A DNA stretch of 64,000 nucleotides from Janthinobacterium violaceinigrum (GCF_009208555.1 NZ_WFLI01000003.1:215798-279797), one strand, 5' to 3'; numbered from the stretch's first letter, positions 17,815-28,041 are shown. The notes: generated by a model from the sequence alone, not told the origin. Numbers and translations are program-made.

Positions 17815-19695
17815 TCAGGGCAGGCTGTCCGGCAGCCGCAAAATCCGCCGTATCTCCAGGATCGCCTGCGGGCTTTCCTGCACGCTGTGCCACGAAGGGA
17901 TGACTTTTTCCGACTGCGCGCCGTCGAGGTGGGCGCTGGCGTAGGGCACCACGCCGTCGCTCGATTCCGCCAGCGGCAGGTCCGGCGTGTCGTTGCCCAT
18001 GATGGAGTAATAGCGCACTTTCGGGCTGATGGGCAGGTCTGCCACCAGGCGCACGAACGGGTCCTTGTCGCTGAGATTATCGATGCTGTTGGGGATGCGC
18101 AGCGGTTCGCTGCTGCCCGTGTCGAGCTGCGCCAGGCTGCCGGCCGCGTCCGACAGCTGGTCGAGCATGGTGATGGGCAGCGTCACCAGGTTGGCGATCC
18201 AGCGCGCCACCTTGTGGTTGGCGAACGAGGTGCCGCGGTGGGGCGCGGCGATGAAGATGGCGCGGTTCACCTGCGGCATGGCCGTGAAATTCAGGTAGGG
18301 CGCCAGGCCGGCGCGTACTTTTTCCGCCTTCTTGCCCTTCAAATTGTATTCTTCCGTGATGGCGTCGAGCAGGGTGTTGCTGGCGTCGGACACCATCAGG
18401 CGCGCCAGCACGCCGCCCATGCTGTGGCCGATCAAGACCATGTCGTTCGCGGCGGCGGCCTTGGCCGACGGGTCGAACTGGGCCAGGGTGGCGGCAAGCG
18501 CCTGGCGGATGGCGGCATTGTTGGCCGCCAGCGGCGCATTGCTCGGATAATAGACCTGCCAGATCTGGTAGCGGCGGCGCAGCTGCTCGTCGCCCATCAG
18601 TTCATTTGCCACGTTGATCCACGCTTCCGGGCTGCTGGCCAGGCCGTGCAGCATGACGATGGTGCGCTTGGCCGGGTCGTAGGGCTGCATCAGGTGCACC
18701 TGCGGGCGGGATATGCCGTCGGCGCGGCCGAACAGGGTGCGCAGCGCCTGCACGCCGAAGCCGGAGCGGGCCAGCCACAGGCCGTAGCCGGCCGTGAAAT
18801 TGGCCGCCACGGGCAGTTCCTGGTCCGCCATGCGCGTCGATTCGCTGCGCGTCGGGTCGACCAGCATCACCAGCAGCTGCTGCGTGGCCAGCACTTCCTG
18901 CAGGCTGTTGCCGTCGAAGCGGATCAGCGCCGTGACGACGGGGAAGCGGGTTTCCTGGTAGGGCACGTACTCGCCTTTTTGCGCGCCGGGCTTGGGCATG
19001 ACGGCCACCAGGTCGGCGCCGAAACCGTCGCGCCGGTACACATTGCGCAGGCCGGAAAACGACAGCGAGGTGGCCGGCAGCAATTCTTCGGGCAGGGTGC
19101 CGTCCTCGGGCAGGCGCAGGGCCGACAATTCGCTGTCGATCTGCCAGCCGGCGACGCGGATCACATGGCCGTCGGGGCGGTATTCGCCGCGGTGGCGGAA
19201 CAGGTTGCCGACGGCCTTTTGCACGGCGTAGTTGTAGTAGTCGCGGATTTGCGTCTGGCGCTCCTCGAAGGCGCGCTGGCCCGGCGTGCGCGTCGTGTAG
19301 AACAGGTAGGCATAGGCGTAGCGGGCCGATTCCAGCCAGGCGGCCAGCAGTTCGGCGCTGGCGTGGCCGCCTTGCTTTTCTTCTGCCAGCGCGCTTTCCA
19401 GCCACAGTTCGGACAGGGTGGCCAGGCGCTGCTCGTCGCTGAGCAGCTCGGAGCGGGCCAGGTCGGCGCGGCAGCTGCCCGTATTGGCTTCGCAGGTGGC
19501 GATGTCGCTGCCGATGATGCGCAGCACTTCGCTGGCGGCGGCACTCAATTTCCCCGTGGTGAGGATGTCGCCGCGCCGCTGCTGCAGGTAGTCGGCCGGC
19601 GAGATCGCGCTGACGGTGACGGCGGCGCAGCCGCTCAGCAGCGCCGCGGCGCACACGAGGGCGCAGGCGCGCAGGCGCCGCATCAGCGTCGGCAT
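17815..19695 (-). CDS. Lipoprotein alpha/beta-hydrolase (lipase/esterase-like)
   Basis: 626 aa. The N-terminus is a lipoprotein signal peptide ending in LLSGC (lipobox), so the protein is likely anchored to a membrane facing the periplasm. The catalytic hydrolase domain lies in the C-terminal half: IVMLHGLASSPEAW supplies the oxyanion region, VLIGHSMGGVLARL the nucleophile serine, and candidates for Asp and His follow (the last in VPYASAHLDGA). The first half is helical and not recognised. The substrate is unknown; a phospholipid or polyester esterase role is possible. A DUF481 gene lies just upstream on the same strand. Confidence 0.8.
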   Translation of the reverse strand: MPTLMRRLRACALVCAAALLSGCAAVTVSAISPADYLQQRRGDILTTGKLSAAASEVLRIIGSDIATCEANTGSCRADLARSELLSDEQRLATLSELWLESALAEEKQGGHASAELLAAWLESARYAYAYLFYTTRTPGQRAFEERQTQIRDYYNYAVQKAVGNLFRHRGEYRPDGHVIRVAGWQIDSELSALRLPEDGTLPEELLPATSLSFSGLRNVYRRDGFGADLVAVMPKPGAQKGEYVPYQETRFPVVTALIRFDGNSLQEVLATQQLLVMLVDPTRSESTRMADQELPVAANFTAGYGLWLARSGFGVQALRTLFGRADGISRPQVHLMQPYDPAKRTIVMLHGLASSPEAWINVANELMGDEQLRRRYQIWQVYYPSNAPLAANNAAIRQALAATLAQFDPSAKAAAANDMVLIGHSMGGVLARLMVSDASNTLLDAITEEYNLKGKKAEKVRAGLAPYLNFTAMPQVNRAIFIAAPHRGTSFANHKVARWIANLVTLPITMLDQLSDAAGSLAQLDTGSSEPLRIPNSIDNLSDKDPFVRLVADLPISPKVRYYSIMGNDTPDLPLAESSDGVVPYASAHLDGAQSEKVIPSWHSVQESPQAILEIRRILRLPDSLP

Positions 19696-19708
19696 GGTCG
19701 GGCGCGTC

Positions 19709-20479
19709 CTAGAACGAGTAGACCAGGGTCAGCGACGTTTGCGTATCCGTGTTCTTCTTGTCGTCCGGTACGCGCGTATCGTTGCGGGCGCTGAAGGCGG
19801 CCTTCATCTGCATGGTGCCGTTGATCTTGGTGCTGAGGGCCGTCTCGGCGATCGAGTGGGTGTTCGAGGTGCCCCGTTCCACGCTGACGGTCTGTGTGAA
19901 CATCGCCGACTGGCTGATCTTCCACTTCATGGCGGCCGCGCCGCGCACCGTCAGGCCGTGTTCCGATTCGCCCGTGTCGTTGGTGCCGCTGAAATAGCCA
20001 GGACCGACTTCCACGTCGACGCTCTTGTCGCTCGACTGGTACCAGCGCGACCCATGACCGACGGCCAGGGTCGAGTACTTGGTGTAGGCGCCGAACTTGT
20101 CGTTCACGTGCGAGGCGAGCACGAACAGTTTTTCATGGTCGGCCATCAGCTTGTAGGCGGCCTTGGCGGAGGCGGAAAAACGCTCGGCCGAGCGTTCGCG
20201 GATCTTCTGGCCGTCGTCGTTGGTCGTTTCGTCTTCCTTGAAGTAACCGCTGAAGATGTACTGGTTGCTCCAGTCATCGAGTTCCTGGCGCGCGTCGATC
20301 TTGCCCGTGACGGAAGTGCCCACCGTATTGCCCGAGGTGGTGATGGCACCCAGTTCGGCGGACGTGCTCCAGCTGCCGATGGGAATTTCATCGAACAGCA
20401 TGCTTTGTTTGGTGTCTGCGGCGGCGGCGCTGCCGCAGGCGATGGCCAGCGCCAGTGCGAGAGAGTGGGTCGATTTCAT
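19709..20479 (-). CDS. DUF481-family outer-membrane protein
   Basis: 256 aa. The signal peptide (MKSTHSLALALAIACGSAAAA) is followed by a barrel-like sequence with alternating hydrophobic and polar residues, ending in the outer-membrane type C-terminus LTLVYSF. Seen pattern: WSTSAELGAITTSGNT near the start of the mature part, matching DUF481 (YdiY-like) proteins. Function unknown; relatives respond to salt or membrane stress. ATG at 20479 is chosen because the signal peptide begins there. It is read divergently from the response regulator at 20740 and lies 13 bp upstream of the lipoprotein hydrolase gene. Confidence 0.8.
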   Translation of the reverse strand: MKSTHSLALALAIACGSAAAADTKQSMLFDEIPIGSWSTSAELGAITTSGNTVGTSVTGKIDARQELDDWSNQYIFSGYFKEDETTNDDGQKIRERSAERFSASAKAAYKLMADHEKLFVLASHVNDKFGAYTKYSTLAVGHGSRWYQSSDKSVDVEVGPGYFSGTNDTGESEHGLTVRGAAAMKWKISQSAMFTQTVSVERGTSNTHSIAETALSTKINGTMQMKAAFSARNDTRVPDDKKNTDTQTSLTLVYSF

Positions 20480-20739
20480 GGCTGTATTTGTCTGTGGCGC
20501 GCGCCAGGCGCGCCTGCTGTTCGTTAGTGGCAGTGGTAGGCTATGCAGGCTGCGGCAAGCGGGGCGGCGCCATATAAATATGCGCGCAAACATGCGCGCG
20601 CGGGCGCGACCAAACATTGTCGAGGCTGTATTGTACCCGACCCTGCCATCGTTTGCCGCACGCGACGGGACTGGCAAGTGGCGCGCGCCTGGCGTATGCT
20701 GCGCATGTTTACTGTCCCGCTCTTTACAAGGAATTCCCC

Positions 20740-21426
20740 GTGCGCTGCCTGGTCATCGAAGACGAAGCCGAAACTTCCCGCTATATCTGTGCCGGCCTGC
20801 GCGAGGCGGGCCACGACGTGACCGCTTGCGACAACGGCATCGACGGCATGCGCCTGGCCTGCGGCGAAGACTGGGATGCGCTGGTGCTCGACCGCCTGCT
20901 GCCCGGCGAGATCGATGGCCTGGCCATCGTCGCGCGCCTGCGCGGCATGGGCCGCAACACGCCCGTGTTGGTGCTGTCGGCCCTGTCCAGCGTCGACGAG
21001 CGCGTGCGCGGCTTGCGCAGCGGCGGCGACGACTACCTGTCGAAACCGTTCGCCATCGCCGAACTGCTGGCGCGCATCGAGGCGCTGCTGCGGCGCGCCG
21101 CGCCCGTGCCCGAATCGACGCAGCTGCAGGTGGCCGACCTGGTGCTCGACATGCGCACCATGCGCGTGACGCGCGCCAACCGGCAAATCGCCCTGCAGCC
21201 GCGCGAATTCCGCCTGCTGGAATACCTGATGCGCCACCAGGGCCAGTCCGTCACGCGCGCCATGCTGCTCGAAGCCGTGTGGGACTACCATTTCGACCCG
21301 CAGACGAACGTCATCGATGTGCAGGTGAGCCGCTTGCGCACCAAGGTCGACAAGGAATTTTCGCCGCCGCTGATCCACACGGTGCGCGGCGTCGGCTACA
21401 CCCTGGGCGTGCTCGACGGTGCGTAA
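20740..21426 (+). CDS. OmpR-family response regulator
   Basis: 228 aa. The receiver domain (residues 1-115) starts MRCLVIEDEAETSRY, with phospho-acceptor Asp in ALVLDRLLPGEIDG and Lys in DYLSKPFAIAELLAR. The winged-helix DNA-binding domain (about 130-225) has LQPREFRLLEYLMRHQGQ and VIDVQVSRLRTKVDKEF, ending in HTVRGVGYTLG. GTG at 20740 is chosen by the motif start and by ACAAGGA at 20726-20732. The sensor kinase overlaps its 3' end by 8 bp. QseB/PmrA-like, but the target genes are not evident; the divergent DUF481 gene is a candidate. Confidence 0.93.
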   Translation: MRCLVIEDEAETSRYICAGLREAGHDVTACDNGIDGMRLACGEDWDALVLDRLLPGEIDGLAIVARLRGMGRNTPVLVLSALSSVDERVRGLRSGGDDYLSKPFAIAELLARIEALLRRAAPVPESTQLQVADLVLDMRTMRVTRANRQIALQPREFRLLEYLMRHQGQSVTRAMLLEAVWDYHFDPQTNVIDVQVSRLRTKVDKEFSPPLIHTVRGVGYTLGVLDGA

Positions 21427-22771
21427 TTTGCACCGCTCGATCGCGGCCCGCCTGGCGCTCGGCTACGGCGTGCTGGTGGTCGTCTCGATCAGCATCGTCT
21501 GCGCCGTGTTCTATTTCGGCACCATCGGCGTGCTGGACCGCAGCGTGGACCGCAAGCTGGTCCTGCTGTCGGAACGCCTTGCCGCGCTGTACGAGCAGGG
21601 CGATGCCAGCCGCACGACGGCGGAAATTGCCCATTTGCTCACGGACCGCACCGACAGCGACACGGAGATTTTCTTGCTGGTGGACGCCGATGGCCGCCGC
21701 GTGGCCGGCAACCTGTCGTCCTGGCCCGATGCGGGCAGCCCCGTGGGCCGGCTGCTGCACCGCGACGTCACGCGCGAAGGGCGCAGGGTGCCCGCGCGCA
21801 TGCTGATCCGCGACCTGGCGGGCGGCGCGCGCCTGTTCGTGGGGCGCGACATGGAAGAGGGCAAGTCGATCCGCACCCTGGTGCTGCGCTCGCTGGCCTA
21901 TGGCGGCGGGGTGGCCATCCTGCTCGTGGTGGCGGGCGCCTGGCTGTTCCGCCGCCAGCTCGAGGCGCGCATCGGGCAGATCCGGCGCACGGCGGGCGAA
22001 ATCGAGGCGGGAGACCTGAGCCGGCGCATTCCCGTCTCCAGCGAGGATGAATTCGGCTTGCTGAGCCGCGATATCAACCGCATGCTCGACCGCATCGAGC
22101 ACCTGATGGAAGGCGTGCGCCACGTGTCGAACGCCATTGCGCACGACTTGCGCACGCCGCTGGCGCGCATCCGCAACAAGCTCGACGGCGCCTTGCGCCA
22201 GCAGCAGAGCGTGGCGGGCTTTGAGGCTGCGTCGCAGGCGGCCATCGACGACATCGACGACCTGACGCGCGTGTTCGACAAGCTGCTGCAGATCGCGGCG
22301 GCCGAATCGGGCATGCGTCCCGAGAATTTCAATGACATCGACCTGCACCAGATCGGCGCCGACATCGTGGAAATGTACGAGGCCACGGCCGACGAGCAGG
22401 GCGTGCTGCTGGTGCAGATGTATGGCGAGGGCGTGCCGGCGCGCGGCGATCGCAACCTGCTGGGCAGCGCGCTGGCCAGCCTGGTCGACAACGCCATCAA
22501 GTATGCGGGGCCGGGCGCCACGGTGGAAGTGTCGGCCGGCAGCGACGCGCAGGGCAGCTGGCTGGCCGTGCGCGACAACGGCCCCGGCGTGCCCAGCGAA
22601 GAATTGCCGAAGCTGACGCAGCGCTTCTACCGCCTCGACAAGAGCCGCCATTTGCCCGGCAATGGCCTGGGCCTGTCCATCGTGGCGGCCATCGCAGCCC
22701 TGCACGGGGGCAGCCTGGAAATCGAGGATGCGGCGCCGGGCTTGCGCCTGCGCCTGCGTCTGCTGCGCTAG
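21419..22771 (+). CDS. Sensor histidine kinase (partner of the OmpR-type regulator)
   Basis: 450-aa inner-membrane kinase. Transmembrane segment 1 is near residues 13-35 (YGVLVVVSISIVCAVFYFG), followed by a periplasmic loop, then segment 2 near 158-178 (YGGGVAILLVVAGAWLF). A HAMP domain has RRIPVSSEDEFGLLSRDINRMLDRI. The phospho-acceptor His is in NAIAHDLRTPLARIR (about residue 240), and the ATPase domain shows LVDNAIKYAG, DNGPGVP and GNGLGLSIV. The GTG start at 21419 overlaps the regulator gene, indicating coupled translation. The stimulus is unknown. Confidence 0.92.
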   Translation: MRNLHRSIAARLALGYGVLVVVSISIVCAVFYFGTIGVLDRSVDRKLVLLSERLAALYEQGDASRTTAEIAHLLTDRTDSDTEIFLLVDADGRRVAGNLSSWPDAGSPVGRLLHRDVTREGRRVPARMLIRDLAGGARLFVGRDMEEGKSIRTLVLRSLAYGGGVAILLVVAGAWLFRRQLEARIGQIRRTAGEIEAGDLSRRIPVSSEDEFGLLSRDINRMLDRIEHLMEGVRHVSNAIAHDLRTPLARIRNKLDGALRQQQSVAGFEAASQAAIDDIDDLTRVFDKLLQIAAAESGMRPENFNDIDLHQIGADIVEMYEATADEQGVLLVQMYGEGVPARGDRNLLGSALASLVDNAIKYAGPGATVEVSAGSDAQGSWLAVRDNGPGVPSEELPKLTQRFYRLDKSRHLPGNGLGLSIVAAIAALHGGSLEIEDAAPGLRLRLRLLR

Positions 22772-22963
22772 GCCGTCGGAGCCGGCAGCGGGCCGGTGTG
22801 GCATATCGGCACATTACCAACTTGTAACCCCCTTCGTTTTCACCTCCCCCTATCATCCCCTCTACCCGGCGCAAAGCGGCTGCCAGCGTACAGCCGCCGG
22901 CCCCGGGCTGCCAGCGGCCGTCGCCGCGTCCCGTTCATCCAGACCCGTCGTAGAGCTGTTCGC

Positions 22964-23866
22964 ATGCATACTTTTACCGCCATCGGCGACAACGCCGCGC
23001 CGCAGCCGGCGCCACTGCGCCAGCATGGCCACCGCATCAAGGCTGCGCTGGGTGCGCTCGTCTTTCCCGTGCAGCGCGCGCGCTGGCAAGCCTTCATCGC
23101 CGGCACGCCGGGCCTGACGGCGCTGGCGCAAGCCCATCCCAGTCTGCTGTACAAGATCTACCGTCCCTACGCCAGCCGCCGCTTCGGCTGTGCGGCCCGC
23201 GTGGACCTGCTGTGCGGACATTACCGCTTCCTGTGGCAGGCAGGTGCCCGTGCGCTGGTGGACCACGTGGCGCGGCGCGCGCTGGTGCTGGCCGCCATCG
23301 AAGGCAAGGACGGCGCCACCTACCGCCTGCAGCTGACGGCCATCCACGACAGCCACCGCGAAGGGGAGCTGTGCCTGCGCCTGACGCGCGACGGCGTCTC
23401 GCTGTACCTGGCCAGCTTCCTGTTCCGGCCTCAGCCTGGCGGTAACGCCATCCAGCTGGGCGCCTTGCAGGGCTTGCGCTCGCAGGCGGGCGCGCAGGCC
23501 GTGAAAGAGGCCACGCGGGCGCTGCACGGCTGCCGGCCGAAAAACCTGATGGTGGCCGCCTTGCGCGACCTCGGCGATTTTTTCGGCTGCAGCCACCTGG
23601 ACCTGGTCAGCAACGCCAACCGCATCGCGCTGAACTGGCGCCGGCGCCGCCACATCTCCTGCGATTACGACCTGGCGTGGCGGGAACTGCACGCGCTGCC
23701 CACCAGCGACGGCAATTACCGCCTGCCATGCGGCCCTTGCCGGATGCCGGACCTGGAGCAGGTGCCGTCGAAAAAACGCGCGGACGCGCGTCGCCGCGGC
23801 GCCATGCTGGTGCAGCTGGCGGCGGACATGCGCTGGCAAGTGGCGGCCCTGCTGCACGCGCAATGA
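22964..23866 (+). CDS. VirK/YbjX-family (DUF535) protein
   Basis: 300 aa. Several motifs match the DUF535 family: [17 protein letters not shown], the beta-rich middle [16 protein letters not shown], and [32 protein letters not shown]. Relatives (VirK in Shigella, YbjX and SomA in enterics) are linked to envelope properties and resistance to antimicrobial peptides, with no known enzymatic activity. ATG 22964 precedes the conserved region; no strong ribosome site is seen. It stands alone after the two-component pair and may be one of its targets, which is conjecture. Confidence 0.8.
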   Translation: MHTFTAIGDNAAPQPAPLRQHGHRIKAALGALVFPVQRARWQAFIAGTPGLTALAQAHPSLLYKIYRPYASRRFGCAARVDLLCGHYRFLWQAGARALVDHVARRALVLAAIEGKDGATYRLQLTAIHDSHREGELCLRLTRDGVSLYLASFLFRPQPGGNAIQLGALQGLRSQAGAQAVKEATRALHGCRPKNLMVAALRDLGDFFGCSHLDLVSNANRIALNWRRRRHISCDYDLAWRELHALPTSDGNYRLPCGPCRMPDLEQVPSKKRADARRRGAMLVQLAADMRWQVAALLHAQ

Positions 23867-23978
23867 AGGCACCGGGCGGCATTTTTTGACCTGCGCGGCT
23901 TTTTTGCCGGGCAGCCCGGCGCAATCGGCGCGATCGGCGTATACTTGCGGGCGTTCTCAACCTGAAGCCAGTCATACC

Positions 23979-24953
23979 ATGCCAGCACAATTTCCCACTT
24001 CGCGCATGCGCCGCCTGCGCGCGACACCGCAACTGCGCGAGCTGTTCCGCGAAACCGAGATCAATCCGCGCGACCTGGTCCTGCCGATCTTCGTCGACGA
24101 AGGTTCCAGCGATTTCATCGACATCAAGTCCATGCCCGGCGTGCGCCGCATTCCCGAAGCGAAGCTGGCGCAGGAAGTGGAACGCTATGCGCGCGCCGGC
24201 CTGCGCTCCGTCATGACCTTCGGCATTTCGCACCACAAGGACAGCCACGGCACGGATACCCTGAACCCGGACGGCCTGGTGGCCCGCATGTCGCGTATCA
24301 TCAAGGACGCCGTGCCGGAAATGGTGGTCATGTCCGACACCTGCTTCTGCGAATACACGGACCACGGCCATTGCGGCATCCTGCATGGCGACACGGTCGA
24401 CAATGACAGCACGGTGCTGAACCTGGGCAAGCAAGCCGTCATCGCGGCCCAGGCGGGCGCCGACATCATCGCCCCGTCGGCCGCCATGGATGGCCAGGTG
24501 GCGGCCATCCGCAGCGCGCTGGACGCGGCCGGCTTCCACGATACGCCCGTGATGGCGTATTCCACCAAATTCGCTTCCGGCCTGTACGGCCCGTTCCGCG
24601 ACGCGGCCGGCAGCACCCTGAAGGGCGACCGCAAGACCTACCAGATGGACCCGATGAACCGCCGCGAAGCGGTGCGCGAATCCCTGATCGACGAAGCGGA
24701 AGGCGCCGACGCGCTGATGGTGAAACCGGCCGGCGCTTACCTGGACATCATCCGCGACCTGCGCGAAGCGACGCGCCTGCCGATCGGCGCCTACCAGGTC
24801 AGCGGCGAATACGCGATGATCAAGTTCGCCGCGCAGGCAGGCGCCATCGACGAGCGCCGCGTGGTGCAGGAAACCCTGGGCGCCATCAAGCGCGCAGGCG
24901 CGGACATGATCTTCACGTATTTTGCGATGGATGTGCTGAACAATCCATACTGA
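23979..24953 (+). CDS. hemB: Delta-aminolevulinic acid dehydratase (porphobilinogen synthase)
   Basis: Condenses two 5-aminolevulinate molecules to porphobilinogen in heme and tetrapyrrole synthesis. 324 aa, typical length. The zinc-type cysteine cluster is visible in [15 protein letters not shown] (about residues 118-132). The two active-site lysines are in [13 protein letters not shown] and [11 protein letters not shown], and [11 protein letters not shown] follows. The cysteine-rich site marks it as the zinc-dependent class rather than the magnesium-only class common in many proteobacteria. ATG 23979 begins the normal N-terminus. Monocistronic in appearance. Confidence 0.97.
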   Translation: MPAQFPTSRMRRLRATPQLRELFRETEINPRDLVLPIFVDEGSSDFIDIKSMPGVRRIPEAKLAQEVERYARAGLRSVMTFGISHHKDSHGTDTLNPDGLVARMSRIIKDAVPEMVVMSDTCFCEYTDHGHCGILHGDTVDNDSTVLNLGKQAVIAAQAGADIIAPSAAMDGQVAAIRSALDAAGFHDTPVMAYSTKFASGLYGPFRDAAGSTLKGDRKTYQMDPMNRREAVRESLIDEAEGADALMVKPAGAYLDIIRDLREATRLPIGAYQVSGEYAMIKFAAQAGAIDERRVVQETLGAIKRAGADMIFTYFAMDVLNNPY

Positions 24954-25005
24954 GGCAAGTTGGCGGCGTACCGCTAGCAATCCTTCTTCAACCCAAAAGC
25001 AAATT

Positions 25006-25036
25006 CCGGGGTCGGACCCTCAGGGGCCGACCCCGG
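25006..25036. repeat. Intergenic GGGGTCGGACCC-type palindrome (copy 2)
   Basis: Perfect 10-bp arms CCGGGGTCGG (25006-25015) and CCGACCCCGG (25027-25036) around ACCCTCAGGGG. It shares the GGGGTC-GACCC core with the palindrome at 2326-2352, with A to G changes balanced in both arms, so the stem is conserved. It lies between hemB and the hydrolase gene at 25068. Confidence 0.7.
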
Positions 25037-25067
25037 TACCCGCTGTTGGGTCTACTCCGATTTCCCC

Positions 25068-26411
25068 ATGCCCCTGAAAATCTCCCGCATCCTGCACGCC
25101 GGCTATGTCTTCGAATGCGAAGGCACGGCCATCGCCTTCGACCCCATCGTCGAAAACCCGTTCAGCCGCAACTGCCACGCGTTTCCGCCCGTGCGCTTCG
25201 ACCTGGACGCCGTGCGCCGGCTGCGCTGGGATGCCGTCTTCATCTCGCACTTCCACGACGACCACTGCTCGCTCGACAGTCTCGATACGCTCGACCGCGC
25301 CACGCCCATCTACCTGTACTGCGTCTTCGACGAACTGTTCGCCATGCTGCGCGCGCTCGGCTTTACGCAGGTGGAGAAGCTGCATGTGGACGTGCCCGTG
25401 CGGGTGGGCGCCATCGAGGTGATTCCGCGCCGCGCGCTGGACGACGACGTCGATTCGCTGTTCCAGGTACGCGCCGCCGGCTTGAACGTGTTGAATGTCG
25501 TCGATTCCTGGATCGGCCCCGAGACGCTCGAACAGCTGGCCGCGTTCGCGCCCTGGGATATGGTGCTGTGGCCGTTCCAGACCATGCGCGAGATCGCCGT
25601 CATTGCGCCGTCGCAGGCGGCGCGCGGCCACGTCGATTTTCCGGACGACTGGGTGCCGCAGCTGCGCGCGCTCGCTCCCCGCTACCTCGTGCCCAGCTCC
25701 TGCCAGTTCGTGCAGGAAGACTGGTCCTGGTACAACCACGCGATGTTCCCCATCACCTACCGGCGCTTTGCCGAGGAAATGGGCGCCGCGCTGCCGGACG
25801 CGCATATCTTCCAGCTCGACCCGTCCACGTCCGTGCTGCTCGATGCGCAGGGCTTGACGCCGGCCGCGCCGCTGCCCTGGGTCGTGCCCGTGGGCCCGCA
25901 GGATGTGGATTTCGATTACCGGCCAGAGGCGCCGCCTCCCGCCACGGCGGACATCGCGCGGCGTTTCGCGCCCTTGAACGCAGCCGATGCCGCGTTGGTG
26001 CTCGATTTCTGCAGCAACGGCTTGCTCGAACGCTACCGCGACATGGAGCTGTCCGACGACAGCTATTTCCAGGCGCCGCGGCTGTGGCGCCTGTCGCTGT
26101 ACGGCCATGACGGCGCGGCCACCGTCCTGCATTACCGCACGCACGGCGACTTGATCGACCTCGTGCCCGCCACGGACGAGGCGCCGGGCTGGACGACGGA
26201 AGTGCCGCTGGTGAAATGCCATGCGGCGCTGGTGCTGGGCGAATCGCTGACGTCGATGTACATGCGCATCAACGATGGCGATTTCGACGGGGCCACGCAG
26301 GCTGCATTAAGCGAGGCCGACATCGTCGACGACCCCTTGATCCGCTGCCTGTTCAACGACGCCATCGGCGCCTACCAGGCGGCGCAGCTCAAGCGCTTGC
26401 TGGCCCGCTGA
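25068..26411 (+). CDS. Metallo-beta-lactamase-fold hydrolase (UlaG-like)
   Basis: 447 aa. The N-terminal domain has the MBL metal motif in FISHFHDDHCSL (about residue 61), preceded by TAIAFDPIVENPF as in UlaG-type lactonases and related cytoplasmic hydrolases. The second half (after about 290) is an added domain of about 150 residues not recognised, ending in repeated alpha-helical acidic stretches. No signal peptide. The substrate is unknown; lactones, phosphoesters or N-acyl lipids are all processed by this superfamily. ATG 25068 lies just after the palindrome. It stands 61 bp before msrA and may share a transcript. Confidence 0.75.
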   Translation: MPLKISRILHAGYVFECEGTAIAFDPIVENPFSRNCHAFPPVRFDLDAVRRLRWDAVFISHFHDDHCSLDSLDTLDRATPIYLYCVFDELFAMLRALGFTQVEKLHVDVPVRVGAIEVIPRRALDDDVDSLFQVRAAGLNVLNVVDSWIGPETLEQLAAFAPWDMVLWPFQTMREIAVIAPSQAARGHVDFPDDWVPQLRALAPRYLVPSSCQFVQEDWSWYNHAMFPITYRRFAEEMGAALPDAHIFQLDPSTSVLLDAQGLTPAAPLPWVVPVGPQDVDFDYRPEAPPPATADIARRFAPLNAADAALVLDFCSNGLLERYRDMELSDDSYFQAPRLWRLSLYGHDGAATVLHYRTHGDLIDLVPATDEAPGWTTEVPLVKCHAALVLGESLTSMYMRINDGDFDGATQAALSEADIVDDPLIRCLFNDAIGAYQAAQLKRLLAR

Positions 26412-26472
26412 AGAAAATCGCGCGACAGGGTAAGATGAACGATTCCGTATCTCAGATCAAGGAATGATCAAC

Positions 26473-26982
26473 ATGACACAAAACAACGAAATCGCGATCC
26501 TGGCCGGCGGCTGCTTCTGGGGCGTGCAAGACTTGCTGCGCCGCTATCCGGGCGTGATCGCCACGCGCGTGGGCTACAGCGGCGGCGACGTGGCCAACGC
26601 CACCTACCGCAACCATGGCACGCACGCGGAAGCGATTGAAATCATTATCGACCCGAACACCATCAGCTACCGCAAGATCCTGGAGTTTTTCTTCCAGATC
26701 CACGACCCCAGCACGGAAAACCGCCAGGGCAACGACCGCGGCACCAGCTACCGCTCGGCCATCTATTACACGAGCGAAGCGCAACGGCTGGTGGCCGAGG
26801 ACACCATCCGCGACGTCGACGCCTCCGGCCTGTGGCCAGGCAAGGTGGTGACGGAAGTGGCGCCGGCCGGCCCATTTTGGGAAGCGGAACCGGAGCACCA
26901 GGACTATCTGCAGCGCTTGCCGCACGGCTATACCTGCCACTACATCCGGCCGGACTGGGTCTTGCCGCAGCGGCAGCAATAA
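26473..26982 (+). CDS. msrA: Peptide methionine sulfoxide reductase A
   Basis: Reduces the S-epimer of methionine sulfoxide in proteins, cytoplasmic repair enzyme. 169 aa. The active-site cysteine is in [11 protein letters not shown] (about residue 13), followed by [25 protein letters not shown] and, near the end, [10 protein letters not shown], all family hallmarks. There is no fused MsrB domain and no obvious C-terminal resolving-cysteine pair beyond YTCHYI. ATG 26473 is chosen with AAGGA at 26459-26463; an in-frame ATG at 26464 overlaps that site. Confidence 0.96.
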   Translation: MTQNNEIAILAGGCFWGVQDLLRRYPGVIATRVGYSGGDVANATYRNHGTHAEAIEIIIDPNTISYRKILEFFFQIHDPSTENRQGNDRGTSYRSAIYYTSEAQRLVAEDTIRDVDASGLWPGKVVTEVAPAGPFWEAEPEHQDYLQRLPHGYTCHYIRPDWVLPQRQQ

Positions 26983-27006
26983 GACCTGGCGGGCAGGGGA
27001 GGCGGC

Positions 27007-27825
27007 ATGCGCTATTGGCAGGTGGAACGGCGGCAGGCGGAAGGGCAGCTGGATCTGGGACGCGCCCTCGATCTGGTGGCTGCCATCGGCCATGCGGACG
27101 TCAATGCCATGGCGGGCGCCATCCTGAAAACGGCCAGCACGGCCGCGCCCATCGCCCAGTGCACGATCTTTGCCTATGAATTCGGCAACCGGCCCCGCAC
27201 GGTGGCCGTGGCCGACCGGCGCGGCGGGCGGTTCTTGCAGGATATCGCGGACAGCTACGCGCGCCATTACTATGCGCTCGACGGCAACCAGAGCATCATC
27301 GCGCCCTCTGCGCGGCCCAGGCGCGACCCCGCCATCGTGCTGCACCAGCAAGCCAGCGACGAGATCCGCCACCCCGGCTACCGCGCCGCCTGCTACCAGA
27401 GGCCGAATGTGTCGGACCGGCTGGCCCTGCTGGTGCAGCCGGCCAGCGATATCTGGCTGTCTGTCAATTTCTACCGCGACAGCAGCCAGGGCCAGTTCCA
27501 GCCCGGCGAAATTGCCGCCATCGAAACCCTGTCGCCGCTGCTCGCGTATGCGGCCAGACACCACTACAGCCTGAACGGCCAGCCCCCGCAAGGCGTCTCG
27601 CCCATGATGCTGGCCCGGTTGCGCCAGCACGGTCCGCAACTGAGCAAGCGCGAGCTCGACGTGCTGCGCGGCGTGCTCGAGGGACTGACGGCCGTGGAGA
27701 TTGCCGACACCATGGGCGTCCAGCCATCGAGCGTCACCACGTATCAGAAGCGCGCCTATAAACGCCTGGGTATTTCCAGCCAGCGACAATTGTTTGCGCT
27801 ATGTCTAGGGCCGCGAGCAATATAA
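27007..27825 (+). CDS. LuxR-type helix-turn-helix transcriptional regulator
   Basis: 272 aa. The C-terminal LuxR DNA-binding domain (about residues 208-268) reads LSKRELDVLRGVLEGLTAVEIADTMG then VQPSSVTTYQKRAYKRLG. The N-terminal 200 residues (DVNAMAGAILKTASTAAPIAQCTIFAYEF, DRLALLVQPASDIWLSVNFYR) look GAF-like and lack the typical acyl-homoserine-lactone pocket residues; the ligand is unknown. It precedes the DUF1842-like gene and the aromatic catabolic operon on the same strand and could regulate them, though no operator is seen. Confidence 0.85.
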   Translation: MRYWQVERRQAEGQLDLGRALDLVAAIGHADVNAMAGAILKTASTAAPIAQCTIFAYEFGNRPRTVAVADRRGGRFLQDIADSYARHYYALDGNQSIIAPSARPRRDPAIVLHQQASDEIRHPGYRAACYQRPNVSDRLALLVQPASDIWLSVNFYRDSSQGQFQPGEIAAIETLSPLLAYAARHHYSLNGQPPQGVSPMMLARLRQHGPQLSKRELDVLRGVLEGLTAVEIADTMGVQPSSVTTYQKRAYKRLGISSQRQLFALCLGPRAI

Positions 27826-28041
27826 ATGCTAGCTGACCCCACCCAGGGGGCACAGCATAAAATTGCTGAAATTCAAGGCAATAATGTGAGCATATTGACA
27901 CGAAAATAGCGGCTATGCTATCTGCAGAGTGTCGATGCGCCGATGCATGGCCGCCATCGGCAAGGCTGATAGCCAATGCCTGTCGCGTCCCGCGATCTCC
28001 GTTGTCCATGGCTCATAAATCATTCCAAGAAGGAGTAGATT

